Source: [Zimmermannella] faecalis ATCC 13722
GTDB lineage: Bacteria; Actinomycetota; Actinomycetes; Actinomycetales; Microbacteriaceae
Direction of reading: 5' to 3'
NCBI RefSeq assembly: GCF_000381765.1
Contig: NZ_KB907074.1
Location: forward strand, 310,001-374,000
DNA length: 64,000 bases
Made by a program: the position numbers and the translations under genes. Below the pieces are notes generated by a model, which worked only from the letters and a program-made list of their open reading frames with translations, was not told where the DNA came from and searched no databases. Numbering within the stretch: the stretch's first letter is position 1; each line of letters starts with the position of its first letter. Below, one piece after another: positions 18,249 to 26,692 of the stretch.

Positions 18249-18941
18249 TTATGCCCCGGTTCGCAGCGGCCAGCCCCGGTCTGCCGTGAAGTTCGGGTCA
18301 CGCTGGCGGCGCATGTACTGCTCGAAGTCCTCGGCCTGCTCGGCGGCCCACGCGACCTGCGCGTCGAAGAGCTGGTCGAGCGGAACATCCACGACGTCGG
18401 GATACTTTCGGGCAATCGCGACTGCGACGCGGCCCGCGGCCACCGCATCCGCCGAGGCATCGTGGGCGTCGAACAGTTCGACCCCGTACGCCTCGGCAGT
18501 GGTGCCGAGCTTACGGCCGCCCTTGCGGTACCGGTCGACCTGCTTGTCGACGATGAGCGGATCGACCACGACCTTGCCGAGCTGCGGCATCGGCAGGTTG
18601 TGGCGGGCGCATTCCGCCTGGAGCAGCGTGAGGTCGTAGGGCGCGTTGTAGACGACGAGCGCGATGTTGTTTCGCACGATCCATTCGAGCGAGGCCGTAA
18701 TCTTCTGCAGCACGACCGGGGCCGGTTCGCCCTCCTCGCGCGCCATTTCGGTGGTGATGCCGTGTACCTCGACGGCGGGCTCGGGAATCTCGACGCCGGG
18801 GTCGGCGAGCCAGTCGGTGCCTCGTTCGAGTTCTCCCGCGCCGTCAATCATGCCGACGAAGGCGGTGACGATGCGGGCCTCCAGCGGGTTCGTTCCGGTG
18901 GTCTCGGTGTCGAATACGGCGACGCGGTTCGTCCAGCTCAC
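18249..18941 (-). CDS. DnaQ-like 3'-5' exonuclease
   Basis: 230-residue DEDDh-type exonuclease domain protein. Exo I is VFDTETTGTNP (residues 9-19) with the first acidic pair, Exo II is YNAPYDLTLL, and Exo III is the HDASADAVAAGRVA block carrying the histidine and last aspartate. It has no polymerase, BRCT or helicase part and is shorter than DnaQ-UvrC fusions. Such proteins are usually annotated as DNA polymerase III epsilon-like; a repair or RNA-trimming role is equally possible. The GTG start has GAGG 6 bases upstream. Confidence 0.88.
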   Translation of the reverse strand: MSWTNRVAVFDTETTGTNPLEARIVTAFVGMIDGAGELERGTDWLADPGVEIPEPAVEVHGITTEMAREEGEPAPVVLQKITASLEWIVRNNIALVVYNAPYDLTLLQAECARHNLPMPQLGKVVVDPLIVDKQVDRYRKGGRKLGTTAEAYGVELFDAHDASADAVAAGRVAVAIARKYPDVVDVPLDQLFDAQVAWAAEQAEDFEQYMRRQRDPNFTADRGWPLRTGA

Positions 18942-18995
18942 TTGTGCCTCGGCTTCTCGGTTACGGCGGATCAGAGTCGCCTACACTCTTGCACG

Positions 18996-19919
18996 ATGCG
19001 GCCGAATAACCCACTGGAACACGAGCTCGCGGCGATCCCGTCGCACCGGTTCGATCTCGACCTTGACGGAGCGCTCACGGCAGTGTGGACCTACGGTCCT
19101 GAGCGGGCCGCGACCACGATCGTGCTCGTCCACGGCTTTCGGGGGACCCACCACGGCCTGCTGAACCTGGTGGCGGCGCTGCCCGAGGTGCGGTTTATCG
19201 CTCCTGATCTCCCGGGCTTCGGGGAGTCGGCGCCATTTGCTGGCGAACACACGCTCGACGCCTATGCCGCCTGGCTCGGCCGCCTGCTCGACGCGGTCGA
19301 CCCCCACCGCGAGGCAATCGTGCTCGGGCACTCGTTCGGTTCGCTCGTCGTCGCGCGGAGCGTGCGGGCGCTTGCGCCGCGACAAATTGTGCTCGTGAAC
19401 CCGATTGCCGAGAATGCGCTTTCGGGGCCGGAACGTGTGCCAACCATGTTTGCGGTGGGCTACTACCGCCTCGGCGCCGCGCTGCCCGAGCCGCTCGGGA
19501 ACGCGCTCCTCCGCGCGCCCGTCATCACTCGCGTCATGAGCGAGGTGATGGCCGAGACGAAGCATCGGGCGTTGCGTAGCTGGATCCACGACGAGCACGA
19601 TGCGCACTTCTCGGACTTCGTGAGCCGACGCGCGCTGCTCGAGGCATTTCGCGCCTCGGTGAGCGACGACGTCTCGAGCCATGCCGCCGAGTTTCCTCGC
19701 GGGGTGCACCTTGTGGTGGGGGAGCGTGACCGAATCGCGCCCCTCCCGACGAGCAAACGACTCCACGCGGCAATGCCCGGTTCGACACTGCACATCATCG
19801 AGGGCGTTGGCCACCTCGTGCACTATGAGACCCCGCTCGCGCTCGCGCGCATCCTCTCTCAGATGCTTGCCGATGCAGCCGCTGCCGAACCCGAATCAGA
19901 AGAAAGGTCACGAACATGA
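18996..19919 (+). CDS. alpha/beta hydrolase
   Basis: 307-residue alpha/beta-hydrolase fold protein. The oxyanion strand is VLVHGFRGTHHG near residues 43-54 and the nucleophile elbow is GHSFGSL (Ser about residue 112). The acidic residue lies in LVVGERDRIAP and the catalytic His in GVGHLVHYE near the C-terminus. No signal peptide is seen. It overlaps the next gene by 4 bases. The substrate cannot be inferred. The start is the ATG at 18996; the longer open frame upstream only shadows the exonuclease gene. Confidence 0.86.
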   Translation: MRPNNPLEHELAAIPSHRFDLDLDGALTAVWTYGPERAATTIVLVHGFRGTHHGLLNLVAALPEVRFIAPDLPGFGESAPFAGEHTLDAYAAWLGRLLDAVDPHREAIVLGHSFGSLVVARSVRALAPRQIVLVNPIAENALSGPERVPTMFAVGYYRLGAALPEPLGNALLRAPVITRVMSEVMAETKHRALRSWIHDEHDAHFSDFVSRRALLEAFRASVSDDVSSHAAEFPRGVHLVVGERDRIAPLPTSKRLHAAMPGSTLHIIEGVGHLVHYETPLALARILSQMLADAAAAEPESEERSRT

Positions 19920-20635
19920 CGCAACCGAATCTCGCCCTCGCGGGCGCGCTGCCCGCCACCGTCGCCATCGTCGGCGGCAACGGGCAGATTGCCCGACAGC
20001 TCGCGACCCGACTCGTTGCCGACGGTGTGACGGTCCGTTCGCTCATCCGCAACGCCGATCAGACGCCCTCGGTGTCCGAGCTCGGCGCCGAGCCCGTCGT
20101 GTGCGACGTCGAGTCGGCGACTCCCGCCGAGATTGCCGACGCGTTCGGCGGCGCCGAGGCCGTCGTGTTCGCGGCGGGCGCCGGCACGGGATCGGGCTCG
20201 GCTCGAAAGTGGACCGTCGATCGCGACGGCGCCGTGAAGTCGGCGGATGCGGCGATTCTGTCGGGCGCAATGCGGTTTGTGCAGATCAGTTTCATCGGAG
20301 CGGAGGCTCCGACCGCGAGCGATGACGAGGTGTTTGCGGCCTACTGGGATGCAAAGCGCGAGGCCGACGAGGCCCTCAAACGAGTCGCGCTCGACTGGAC
20401 GATCGTGAAACCCGGCGGGCTCACCGACGACCCGGTCACGGGCACCGGCGTCGTGAGCTTTGCGCCGATGTCGCGCGGCGTGAAGACTCGCAGGGCCGAC
20501 GTTGCCGAGCTCATTCGACTCGTGCTCGCCGACGCGCGCACGGTTTGGAAAGAGGTCGCGGTGGCCGAGGGCCAGGCTCCGCTCGACGACGCGATCACGT
20601 CGGCGTTCGAAGCCGACGCGTCGGCAACCGCGTAG
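19916..20635 (+). CDS. NAD(P)-binding protein, atypical SDR (NAD(P)H-binding family)
   Basis: 239-residue Rossmann protein with VAIVGGNGQIARQLATRL near residues 17-34 as the dinucleotide loop (G-G-x-G-x-I). It lacks the Tyr-x3-Lys pair of classical SDRs, and the middle YWDAKREADEALKRVALDWTIVKPGGLTDD fits the NmrA/BVR-B-like atypical branch. Such proteins act as NAD(P)H-dependent reductases or redox sensors. The ATGA overlap with the hydrolase upstream suggests the two are made together. Confidence 0.82.
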   Translation: MTQPNLALAGALPATVAIVGGNGQIARQLATRLVADGVTVRSLIRNADQTPSVSELGAEPVVCDVESATPAEIADAFGGAEAVVFAAGAGTGSGSARKWTVDRDGAVKSADAAILSGAMRFVQISFIGAEAPTASDDEVFAAYWDAKREADEALKRVALDWTIVKPGGLTDDPVTGTGVVSFAPMSRGVKTRRADVAELIRLVLADARTVWKEVAVAEGQAPLDDAITSAFEADASATA

Positions 20636-20636
20636 G

Positions 20637-21491
20637 TCACCCGTCGTCGCGGGGCTGGTGGACCCCGAGTAGTTCGGCGACGCGCTCGAGCACCGTCGAC
20701 GTGCTGCCATCGACGCGGAACTGGGCGAGCGCATCCACAGGGGTCGCCCCGCGATTGACGAGCATGACGGGCTTTCCCTGGCGGCGGGCTCGGTGCACCA
20801 TCTTCACGCCCGTGTTCACGACGAGTGAGGTACCGACGACGAGCAGCGAGTCGGCCTCGTTCATCAGGCGCGTGGCGGCCCGGTTGTTCTCGGGCGCGAC
20901 GACGTTGCCGAACATGATGACGTCTGGCGCCAGCACGCCGCCGCACTCGAGGCACCGCGGGAGCACGAACGTGTCGACGAGGTCGTCGGCAATCGCGGCG
21001 TCACCGTCGGGATTGTCGTACGCCGCCTCGTCACTCACCCACGGGTTTTCGGCACGGATGCGCGACAGCAGCGAATCGGCGGTTTCGACGTGTCCGTGCG
21101 GCAGGCAGTGCACCGTGCGCAGGTGCCCGTGGAGTTCGACAACACGGCGGGATCCCGCCCGCAGGTGCAGGCTGTCGACGTTCTGGGTCGCGACGCCGCG
21201 GACGTAGCCGGCGCGCTCGAGGGCTGCGAGCGCGAGATGTCCCGCGTTCGAGCTGAAGCGCTGCATGCGTTCCCAGCCGTTGGCGGCGCCCGACCAGTAC
21301 CGCCGCTGCGCCGCCTCCGAGCCCAGGAAGGTCTGCCAGGTCATCGGCCGGCGCGGGGGCGCGCCCGGCGAGCGATAGTCGGGAATGCCCGAGTCGGTTG
21401 AGATGCCGGCACCCGTGAGCACCGCCGCCGGCTGTGTCGCGAGCACCTCGGCGACCTCCTCGGCGCCGGCCGCCTCGTACGCATCGATCAT
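20637..21491 (-). CDS. Sir2-family NAD-dependent protein deacetylase
   Basis: 284-residue sirtuin. GAGIS at residues 27-31 and PDYRSPGA bind NAD; TQNVD at 102-106 and the catalytic His121 (VVELHGHL) follow. The zinc site is unusual: the second pair is C180-x2-C183 (CLECGG), but the first is C129-x2-H132 (CLPH), with histidine where a cysteine is usual. The ATG at 21491 has GAGGAG 5 bases upstream. It lies back to back with the interrupted methyltransferase gene. Protein deacylase activity on lysines is expected but targets are unknown. Confidence 0.9.
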   Translation of the reverse strand: MIDAYEAAGAEEVAEVLATQPAAVLTGAGISTDSGIPDYRSPGAPPRRPMTWQTFLGSEAAQRRYWSGAANGWERMQRFSSNAGHLALAALERAGYVRGVATQNVDSLHLRAGSRRVVELHGHLRTVHCLPHGHVETADSLLSRIRAENPWVSDEAAYDNPDGDAAIADDLVDTFVLPRCLECGGVLAPDVIMFGNVVAPENNRAATRLMNEADSLLVVGTSLVVNTGVKMVHRARRQGKPVMLVNRGATPVDALAQFRVDGSTSTVLERVAELLGVHQPRDDG

Positions 21492-21579
21492 GTTGACTCC
21501 TCGTTCACCAGCACCTTGTGTTGCCGGGCTCACGGCAGACCGGGTGGGCTCGAGGCGCGCTCCGTGGCAAGATTGCTCG

Positions 21580-22629
21580 GTGCGCATCGTCCCCATCACC
21601 TCACTCGAAATTCCCGAACTCCAAGATTATGCGCAGCTCACCGATGTTGCCCTGCGGCGCAAGCTTGAGCCCGCGGGCGGCCTGTATATGGCCGAGTCAG
21701 AGAAGGTCGTCGGCCGCGCGATTGCGGCGGGGCACGTACCCCGCTCGATGCTGCTGCAGGAGAAGTTCCTGCCGCAGGCCGAGCGGCTGTTGCGCGCGCA
21801 TCCCGACACTCCCGTCTATGTCGCCAGCGAATCGCTGCTCGAGGAACTCACGGGCTACCGGATGCACCGGGGCGTGCTCGCGGCGATGCACCGACCGGAA
21901 CTGCCGCAGGTCGCGGAGGTGCTCCGCGATGCGAAGACCGTGCTCGTGCTCGAGGACATCGTTGACCACACAAACGTGGGCGGATCCAAACCACCGCAGA
22001 CCGGGAATCTCTCCTCGGATACGAGCCGACCTTGGCAGCCCAAGGTAGCGAAAAGCGAGGTCGACGATACGTTCGAACTGAGCTCTGGCGTGTCCAGCGG
22101 TAAGGAGCGGCGCAGGACGCCAGCTCCTGGCGAGAGTTCAGCGGGGCGAGATAATCGTTCTGCCTCGAATACGAAGCGCCGCTCGCGGATCGCGATCTTC
22201 GAGAACATCGTCGATCATACGAATCTTGGAGCCGCGTTTAGGTCAGCAGCGGCGATCGGCGTGGACGCCGTCCTCGTCACCCCCAGTTGCGCGGACCCGC
22301 TGTACCGTCGGTCGATCCGGGTCTCGATGGGAACGGTGTTCCAGGTCCCCTGGGCGCGCATCGACTCATGGCCTGCGGACATCGACATGATTAGAAAGCA
22401 TGGGTACGTAGTGGCCGGCATGACGCTGGGGGAGGGTGCGATCACGCTCGACGAGCTGGTCGCGGAGGATCACCCGCATCTCGCGCTGGTGTTCGGGACA
22501 GAAGGCCACGGCTTGACGCGCCAGGCTGATCGTCGGCTCGACCGACGCGTGACGATCCCGATGATGCACGGCGTGGACTCGTTGAACGTGGCGGCGTCGG
22601 CGGCTGTGGCGTTCTACGCGACGCGGTAG
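21580..22629 (+). CDS. chimeric SpoU/TrmH-family RNA 2'-O-methyltransferase, rebuilt by the island
   Basis: 349-residue SAM-dependent RNA ribose methyltransferase of the SpoU (SPOUT) family, usually about 270 residues. Residues 1-134 are the host N-terminal substrate-binding part and the first motif EDIVDHTNVG. Residues 135-203 are a polar, low-complexity linker with no family resemblance. At residues 204-217 the motif is repeated (ENIVDHTNLG) and a complete catalytic part follows: AAFRSA, FGTEGHG at 305-311, IPMMHGVDSLNVA at 326-338. The repeat offset is exactly 83 codons. The original 3' part of the gene is displaced to 31775-32212. The GTG at 21580 starts the family-like N-terminus MRIVPITSLE. 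Whether the long form folds and works is unknown; the open frame suggests selection for it. Confidence 0.85.
   Translation: MRIVPITSLEIPELQDYAQLTDVALRRKLEPAGGLYMAESEKVVGRAIAAGHVPRSMLLQEKFLPQAERLLRAHPDTPVYVASESLLEELTGYRMHRGVLAAMHRPELPQVAEVLRDAKTVLVLEDIVDHTNVGGSKPPQTGNLSSDTSRPWQPKVAKSEVDDTFELSSGVSSGKERRRTPAPGESSAGRDNRSASNTKRRSRIAIFENIVDHTNLGAAFRSAAAIGVDAVLVTPSCADPLYRRSIRVSMGTVFQVPWARIDSWPADIDMIRKHGYVVAGMTLGEGAITLDELVAEDHPHLALVFGTEGHGLTRQADRRLDRRVTIPMMHGVDSLNVAASAAVAFYATR
22029..22046. repeat. 7-base inverted repeat near the left island end
   Basis: ACCTTGG-CAGC-CCAAGGT, perfect arms around 4 bases, within the linker region of the chimeric gene. It could be a protein-binding site of the island end or chance. 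Confidence 0.4.
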
Positions 22630-22641
22630 ACCTGGTCGGAA

Positions 22642-23586
22642 ATGTCAAAGCTAGCGAGAGGAACCAAACGAGTGCGAGGGGCAGACTTCTTCGGCCCGTG
22701 GGAGGGCGATCCGGTCACGTCTTGGGAGAGCGCCCTGAGTGAGATCGAGTCAGTTCTAAAGCGAACTGGGCAGCGGCGCGCCGTCGGTTGGCGAGGACAG
22801 GTCGATGCTCGTTGGAGCCTCCACAGCGGGCTGTACAGGAGATTGCTCGACGCGCGATCGGCAGTCCAACCGGCACCAGAGGAAGACGATCTGCTTCGAG
22901 CGGAAGAGAAGATCGCTCACTTCGTGCGAGGAGAGTGGCGTTTCGACCAGATGCCCTATCTGGAGTTGCTGGCGAACCTACAACACTTTAGAGGGCCGAC
23001 ACGGATGCTTGATGTCTCGCTCAGTCCGCTGGTCGCTCTCTGGTTCGCCGTCGAGGAGCAGCATGGCGAGTTGGACAGCGCGGACGGGCGAATCTTCGCA
23101 TTCGACGTCACGAATCGCCGTGTACAACTGGACGAGAAGTGGAATACGTACGACATTCCTTGGCGTGAGTCAGGCAGAAACACACGTTGGTGCAGAGATC
23201 TGCCATTGCTGTGGAGGCCACCCTCCTACAATGAACGCATCCCTGCGCAGCAGTCTGGCTTCCTGCTCGCGGGAGTGCCGAAGGTCTACGCCGGTGGGAA
23301 CGCCCAGTACCGGAAGGCCCCCGGTACGTCAGGAGAGTTCTGGCGCATCGATGAGGTGCGACGAGCCACCTCTCTCCCCACCAAGATGGTCGATCGCTCC
23401 GGGAAGGCTCTACAACAAGGTACCGAGCCCACTCTCACGATTCGGATCGCCGCAGAAGCAAAGGCCGGGATTCGTCGCCGACTCGAACGGGACTACGGCT
23501 ACAACCCCGCAACTATGTACCCCGACCTGTTCGGCATGGCGGCCGAAGTGCGTCGGGCCGTCGACAGTGCCGCGCTCTTGAAGTAA
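22642..23586 (+). CDS. FRG-domain protein
   Basis: 314-residue protein with the FRG domain (named for a conserved F-R-G). WRGQ is at residues 50-53, LHSGLYRR follows, then QHFRGPTRMLD at 114-124 and SPLVALWFA. A late QQSGFLL block also matches. FRG proteins are of unknown activity and often occur near restriction or abortive-infection genes. The ATG lies 12 bases after the stop of the chimeric methyltransferase, so the gene is probably read from the host methyltransferase promoter; a GTG at about 22672 is an alternative start. It converges on hsdR. No membrane segment or signal peptide is seen. Confidence 0.85.
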   Translation: MSKLARGTKRVRGADFFGPWEGDPVTSWESALSEIESVLKRTGQRRAVGWRGQVDARWSLHSGLYRRLLDARSAVQPAPEEDDLLRAEEKIAHFVRGEWRFDQMPYLELLANLQHFRGPTRMLDVSLSPLVALWFAVEEQHGELDSADGRIFAFDVTNRRVQLDEKWNTYDIPWRESGRNTRWCRDLPLLWRPPSYNERIPAQQSGFLLAGVPKVYAGGNAQYRKAPGTSGEFWRIDEVRRATSLPTKMVDRSGKALQQGTEPTLTIRIAAEAKAGIRRRLERDYGYNPATMYPDLFGMAAEVRRAVDSAALLK

Positions 23587-23755
23587 GCCTCGGGTCGGGC
23601 CGGTCGCTCCGCTGTGGCCGCGCAACTGCATGCCCCTTTTCGACGACCTCGATGGCGGGCGCGCCGCCGACCGCCCGATGACGGGCAAGTGATACGACGC
23701 CGATCTCGGCCGAATGCCGAGCCGAAGACACCAAGCTCAGTCGGCCTCTCACCAG

Positions 23756-26692
23756 CTAGTAGTACTCTCGGACGTAACCGAGGGCCTTCTCGAAGACATC
23801 GTTGTCGCGGATCTTGAACTGGACGTAGAGGGTCTTCCGCAGAGCTTGGCGGACCTCCTGGTCGCCGCGGATCGTGGACTGCCACCCCTCGAAGCGGACC
23901 CCACGGACGACCTCGTCGATCCGGTTGACGACGTTCTCGACGATGATCGGGGTCTGATCGCCCTTAAGAGCGTCGAACAGCTCCGTCAGGGCCGCTTTGC
24001 CCTGTTCTTCGCGGGGTACCTCGTCTACTGCCTTCTCGGCCGCGACGGTGTCTCGGGCGAGCTCGAGGAGCTCGCGCAGGAAGTCGAGGCTGGACTGCTG
24101 GATGTCGGCGTAGCGCTCGCGCAGGTCGTTGAGTCGCTGACCGAGCTCAATGAAGACCGGGTTGTGCAGGTGCCTGGCGATGCGTGCGGTGATCTGCTTC
24201 TCGATCTCTTCGGCCGGGATGTCGGTGCGCCGACCGGTCATGAGGTCTTCGATCGTCTGCGCGTCGAGCACGATCGTCTCGGCGTTCTGCGGGATCTCAA
24301 CGGCGACGTGCTCGTTGATCAGGTCGATCGTCTTGGCTCCGAGCGCGTGCCACACGAGTCGCCCCGTGATGTCCGAAGGGCGCACCGACTCGTAGACATC
24401 CGAGAGCCAACGGTAGTCATCGCGATGTTCGCCCAGCATGGGGTCTGGACTGAGTGCCTCCCACAGCTGTGACACCACGCTGTAGGCGGCTCCGAAGGCG
24501 TCCTTCGTGACGTCGTCGGCGATCGCGGATTGCGCCTGGACCAGGCCTTCGTACCCGCCGACCGTGCGGTCAACACCGGGGAAGAACGCGAGTGCGGCAG
24601 CCATCGCCGGCGCGAGCTGAGCCTTGAGCTCCTCGATGTTGGAGACGACCTCCCGTACAGCCTGCTCATCGAAGGAGAGGGATCGGGCGACGTCGTCGAA
24701 GATGCCGAGGTAGTCGACGATCAGTCCGTGGGTCTTGTCCGGGGGGTATACCCGGTTGGTGCGAGTGATCGCCTGGAGCAGAGTGTGTTCCTTCAGTGGC
24801 TTGTCGAGGTACTGGCAGTAGAGGATCGGAGCGTCGAACCCGGTCAGCAGCTTCGCCGTCACGATGATGATTTTGAGCGGATCGGTCGGGTCGTTGAACC
24901 GCGCGACCACCTGCTCCAGCTCCTCGGCACCTGGGGTCCACTTTGCCCAGTCGGGCGAGTCGCCTCGGGTCTTCGACATGACGATGGTCGATGCCTCGGG
25001 CCCGAGGTGCTTGTCGAGCTCGTTCTTGTACGCGACGCAGGAGGCCTTGTCGTACGCGACGACCTGCGCCTTGAAACCCTGTGGCTCCACTTTGGTTTGG
25101 AAGTGGGCGGCGATGTCGGCAGCGATCTTCGCGATGCGCGAGGGCGTCTTGATCAGCACCTCGATCGAGGCTGCCTTCTTCGAGAGGGTGATCTTGTCGC
25201 TCTCGGACAGATCGCGATCCGTGGCGAGTTCCTCGAACGCCGCGTCGATCGCCTCCTGGTCGATGTGGATTTCTGAGAGCCGTGGTTCGAAGTGCAACGG
25301 AAGGGTCGCACCGTCGCGGATGGAGTCCTGGAATGAGTACCGCGACAGGTAGCCGCCCTCGTCCTCGGGTGCACCGAACCACTTGAACGTGTTGCGGTCG
25401 CGCCGGTTGATCGGCGTGCCCGTCAGACCGAAGAGGTACGCGTTGGGCAGAGCCTCACGCATCTTCTGCCCGTAGTCGCCCTCTTGCGAGCGGTGGGCCT
25501 CGTCGACCATCGCGATGATGTTCTGCCGGGCGTCGAGGACGCCAGGTGCCTCGCCGAACTTGTGGATCGTGGTGATGATGATCTTCCGCGCGCCCTGGCT
25601 GAGCAGCGTCTGGAGTTGCGCTCTCGAGTCCGTCGACACCAAGCCCGGGACGTCCGAGGCGTTGAAGGTGCCCGTGATCTGGGTGTCCAGGTCGATGCGG
25701 TCGACCACGATCAGGATCGTTGGGTTCGTGAGCTCGGCCATCGCGCGCAGTTTGAGCGCGGTGAAGACCATGAGCAGTGACTTGCCCGAGCCCTGGAAGT
25801 GCCAGATCAGGCCCTGCTTGACCTTGCCGAGCAGGACTCGGTCAACGATCAGATTGGTCGCCTGGAACTGCTGGAACCGCGCGATGATCTTGATCTTGCG
25901 GTGCTTCTTGTCAGTCGCGTAAAGGGTGAAGAACCGCAGAAAATCCAGGACCGCACGGGGAGTGAGTACTCCTTCAACGGCTTCTTGGACCGCTACGAGA
26001 CCGATCTTCGCCGGCGCATCCTCATCGGTGGGGTCCTCGCGCCAAGGTCCCCAGAGCTCGACCGGCATGCCGATGGTGCCGTAGCGGAAGTCCTTGCCCT
26101 CCGTCGCGAAAGAGAACACGTTGGGCACGAAGAACTGCGGGACGCTCTGCTCGTAGTCATCGTGGATCTGTGCAGCGCCGTCAATCCAGGTGTACGCCGG
26201 CCGGATCGGCGTCTTCGCCTCGCCCACCACGAGAGGCAGACCGTTGCACCACAGCACGAGATCGAACCGCTTCTCGAGCCGGCCCTGCTTGAAGGTCACT
26301 TCGGTCGAGACGATCCACTGGTTCGACGAGTCATCGTCGAGGTGATCGAAGTCAATCAGCCGGACCGTGGTGTGTTCGCCGTTCGGCCCGAACGGCATCG
26401 ACTTCTGCCCGGTCAGCCACGCCATGAACTCCTCGTTGGCCACCACCGGATGCGGGCTGTTGCGGGCGGCGATCAGGATCGCGCGGAGGTTGTAGATAAC
26501 CTCATCTGCCTTCGCAGGGTCCGCCTCGATCTCCGGGTTGAAGCGGATGAGCGCGCCCTTGAGCACACCTTCCATCAGCACCTCGTTGGTACGACGCGGC
26601 AGCTCGTTGCCCGGCACGAACTGGACATCTATCGACTGGATCAGGTCTCGGATGAAGTCTCGCACCGAGTTCGCTTCGTTGAACTGCGCCAT
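23756..26692 (-). CDS. hsdR: type I restriction enzyme, R subunit
   Basis: 978-residue restriction and translocation subunit. The N-terminal PD-(D/E)xK nuclease shows D144 and E158-x-K160 (FDLVLWCNG...GEAK). The SF2 motor has Walker A at about 298-305 (HFQGSGKS), DEAH at 397-400, TGTP at 424-427 and the late motif ITRTNRVYP. The C-terminal helical part would bind the M/S core. It lies last in the island operon and overlaps the hsdS stop by one base; GGAGG precedes its ATG. All catalytic motifs are intact, so cleavage activity is expected. Confidence 0.95.
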   Translation of the reverse strand: MAQFNEANSVRDFIRDLIQSIDVQFVPGNELPRRTNEVLMEGVLKGALIRFNPEIEADPAKADEVIYNLRAILIAARNSPHPVVANEEFMAWLTGQKSMPFGPNGEHTTVRLIDFDHLDDDSSNQWIVSTEVTFKQGRLEKRFDLVLWCNGLPLVVGEAKTPIRPAYTWIDGAAQIHDDYEQSVPQFFVPNVFSFATEGKDFRYGTIGMPVELWGPWREDPTDEDAPAKIGLVAVQEAVEGVLTPRAVLDFLRFFTLYATDKKHRKIKIIARFQQFQATNLIVDRVLLGKVKQGLIWHFQGSGKSLLMVFTALKLRAMAELTNPTILIVVDRIDLDTQITGTFNASDVPGLVSTDSRAQLQTLLSQGARKIIITTIHKFGEAPGVLDARQNIIAMVDEAHRSQEGDYGQKMREALPNAYLFGLTGTPINRRDRNTFKWFGAPEDEGGYLSRYSFQDSIRDGATLPLHFEPRLSEIHIDQEAIDAAFEELATDRDLSESDKITLSKKAASIEVLIKTPSRIAKIAADIAAHFQTKVEPQGFKAQVVAYDKASCVAYKNELDKHLGPEASTIVMSKTRGDSPDWAKWTPGAEELEQVVARFNDPTDPLKIIIVTAKLLTGFDAPILYCQYLDKPLKEHTLLQAITRTNRVYPPDKTHGLIVDYLGIFDDVARSLSFDEQAVREVVSNIEELKAQLAPAMAAALAFFPGVDRTVGGYEGLVQAQSAIADDVTKDAFGAAYSVVSQLWEALSPDPMLGEHRDDYRWLSDVYESVRPSDITGRLVWHALGAKTIDLINEHVAVEIPQNAETIVLDAQTIEDLMTGRRTDIPAEEIEKQITARIARHLHNPVFIELGQRLNDLRERYADIQQSSLDFLRELLELARDTVAAEKAVDEVPREEQGKAALTELFDALKGDQTPIIVENVVNRIDEVVRGVRFEGWQSTIRGDQEVRQALRKTLYVQFKIRDNDVFEKALGYVREYY

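Noticed and set aside
21385-21579. Upstream extension of the methyltransferase frame by 65 codons
   Set aside because: It runs antisense through the sirtuin start; the GTG at 21580 gives the family N-terminus.
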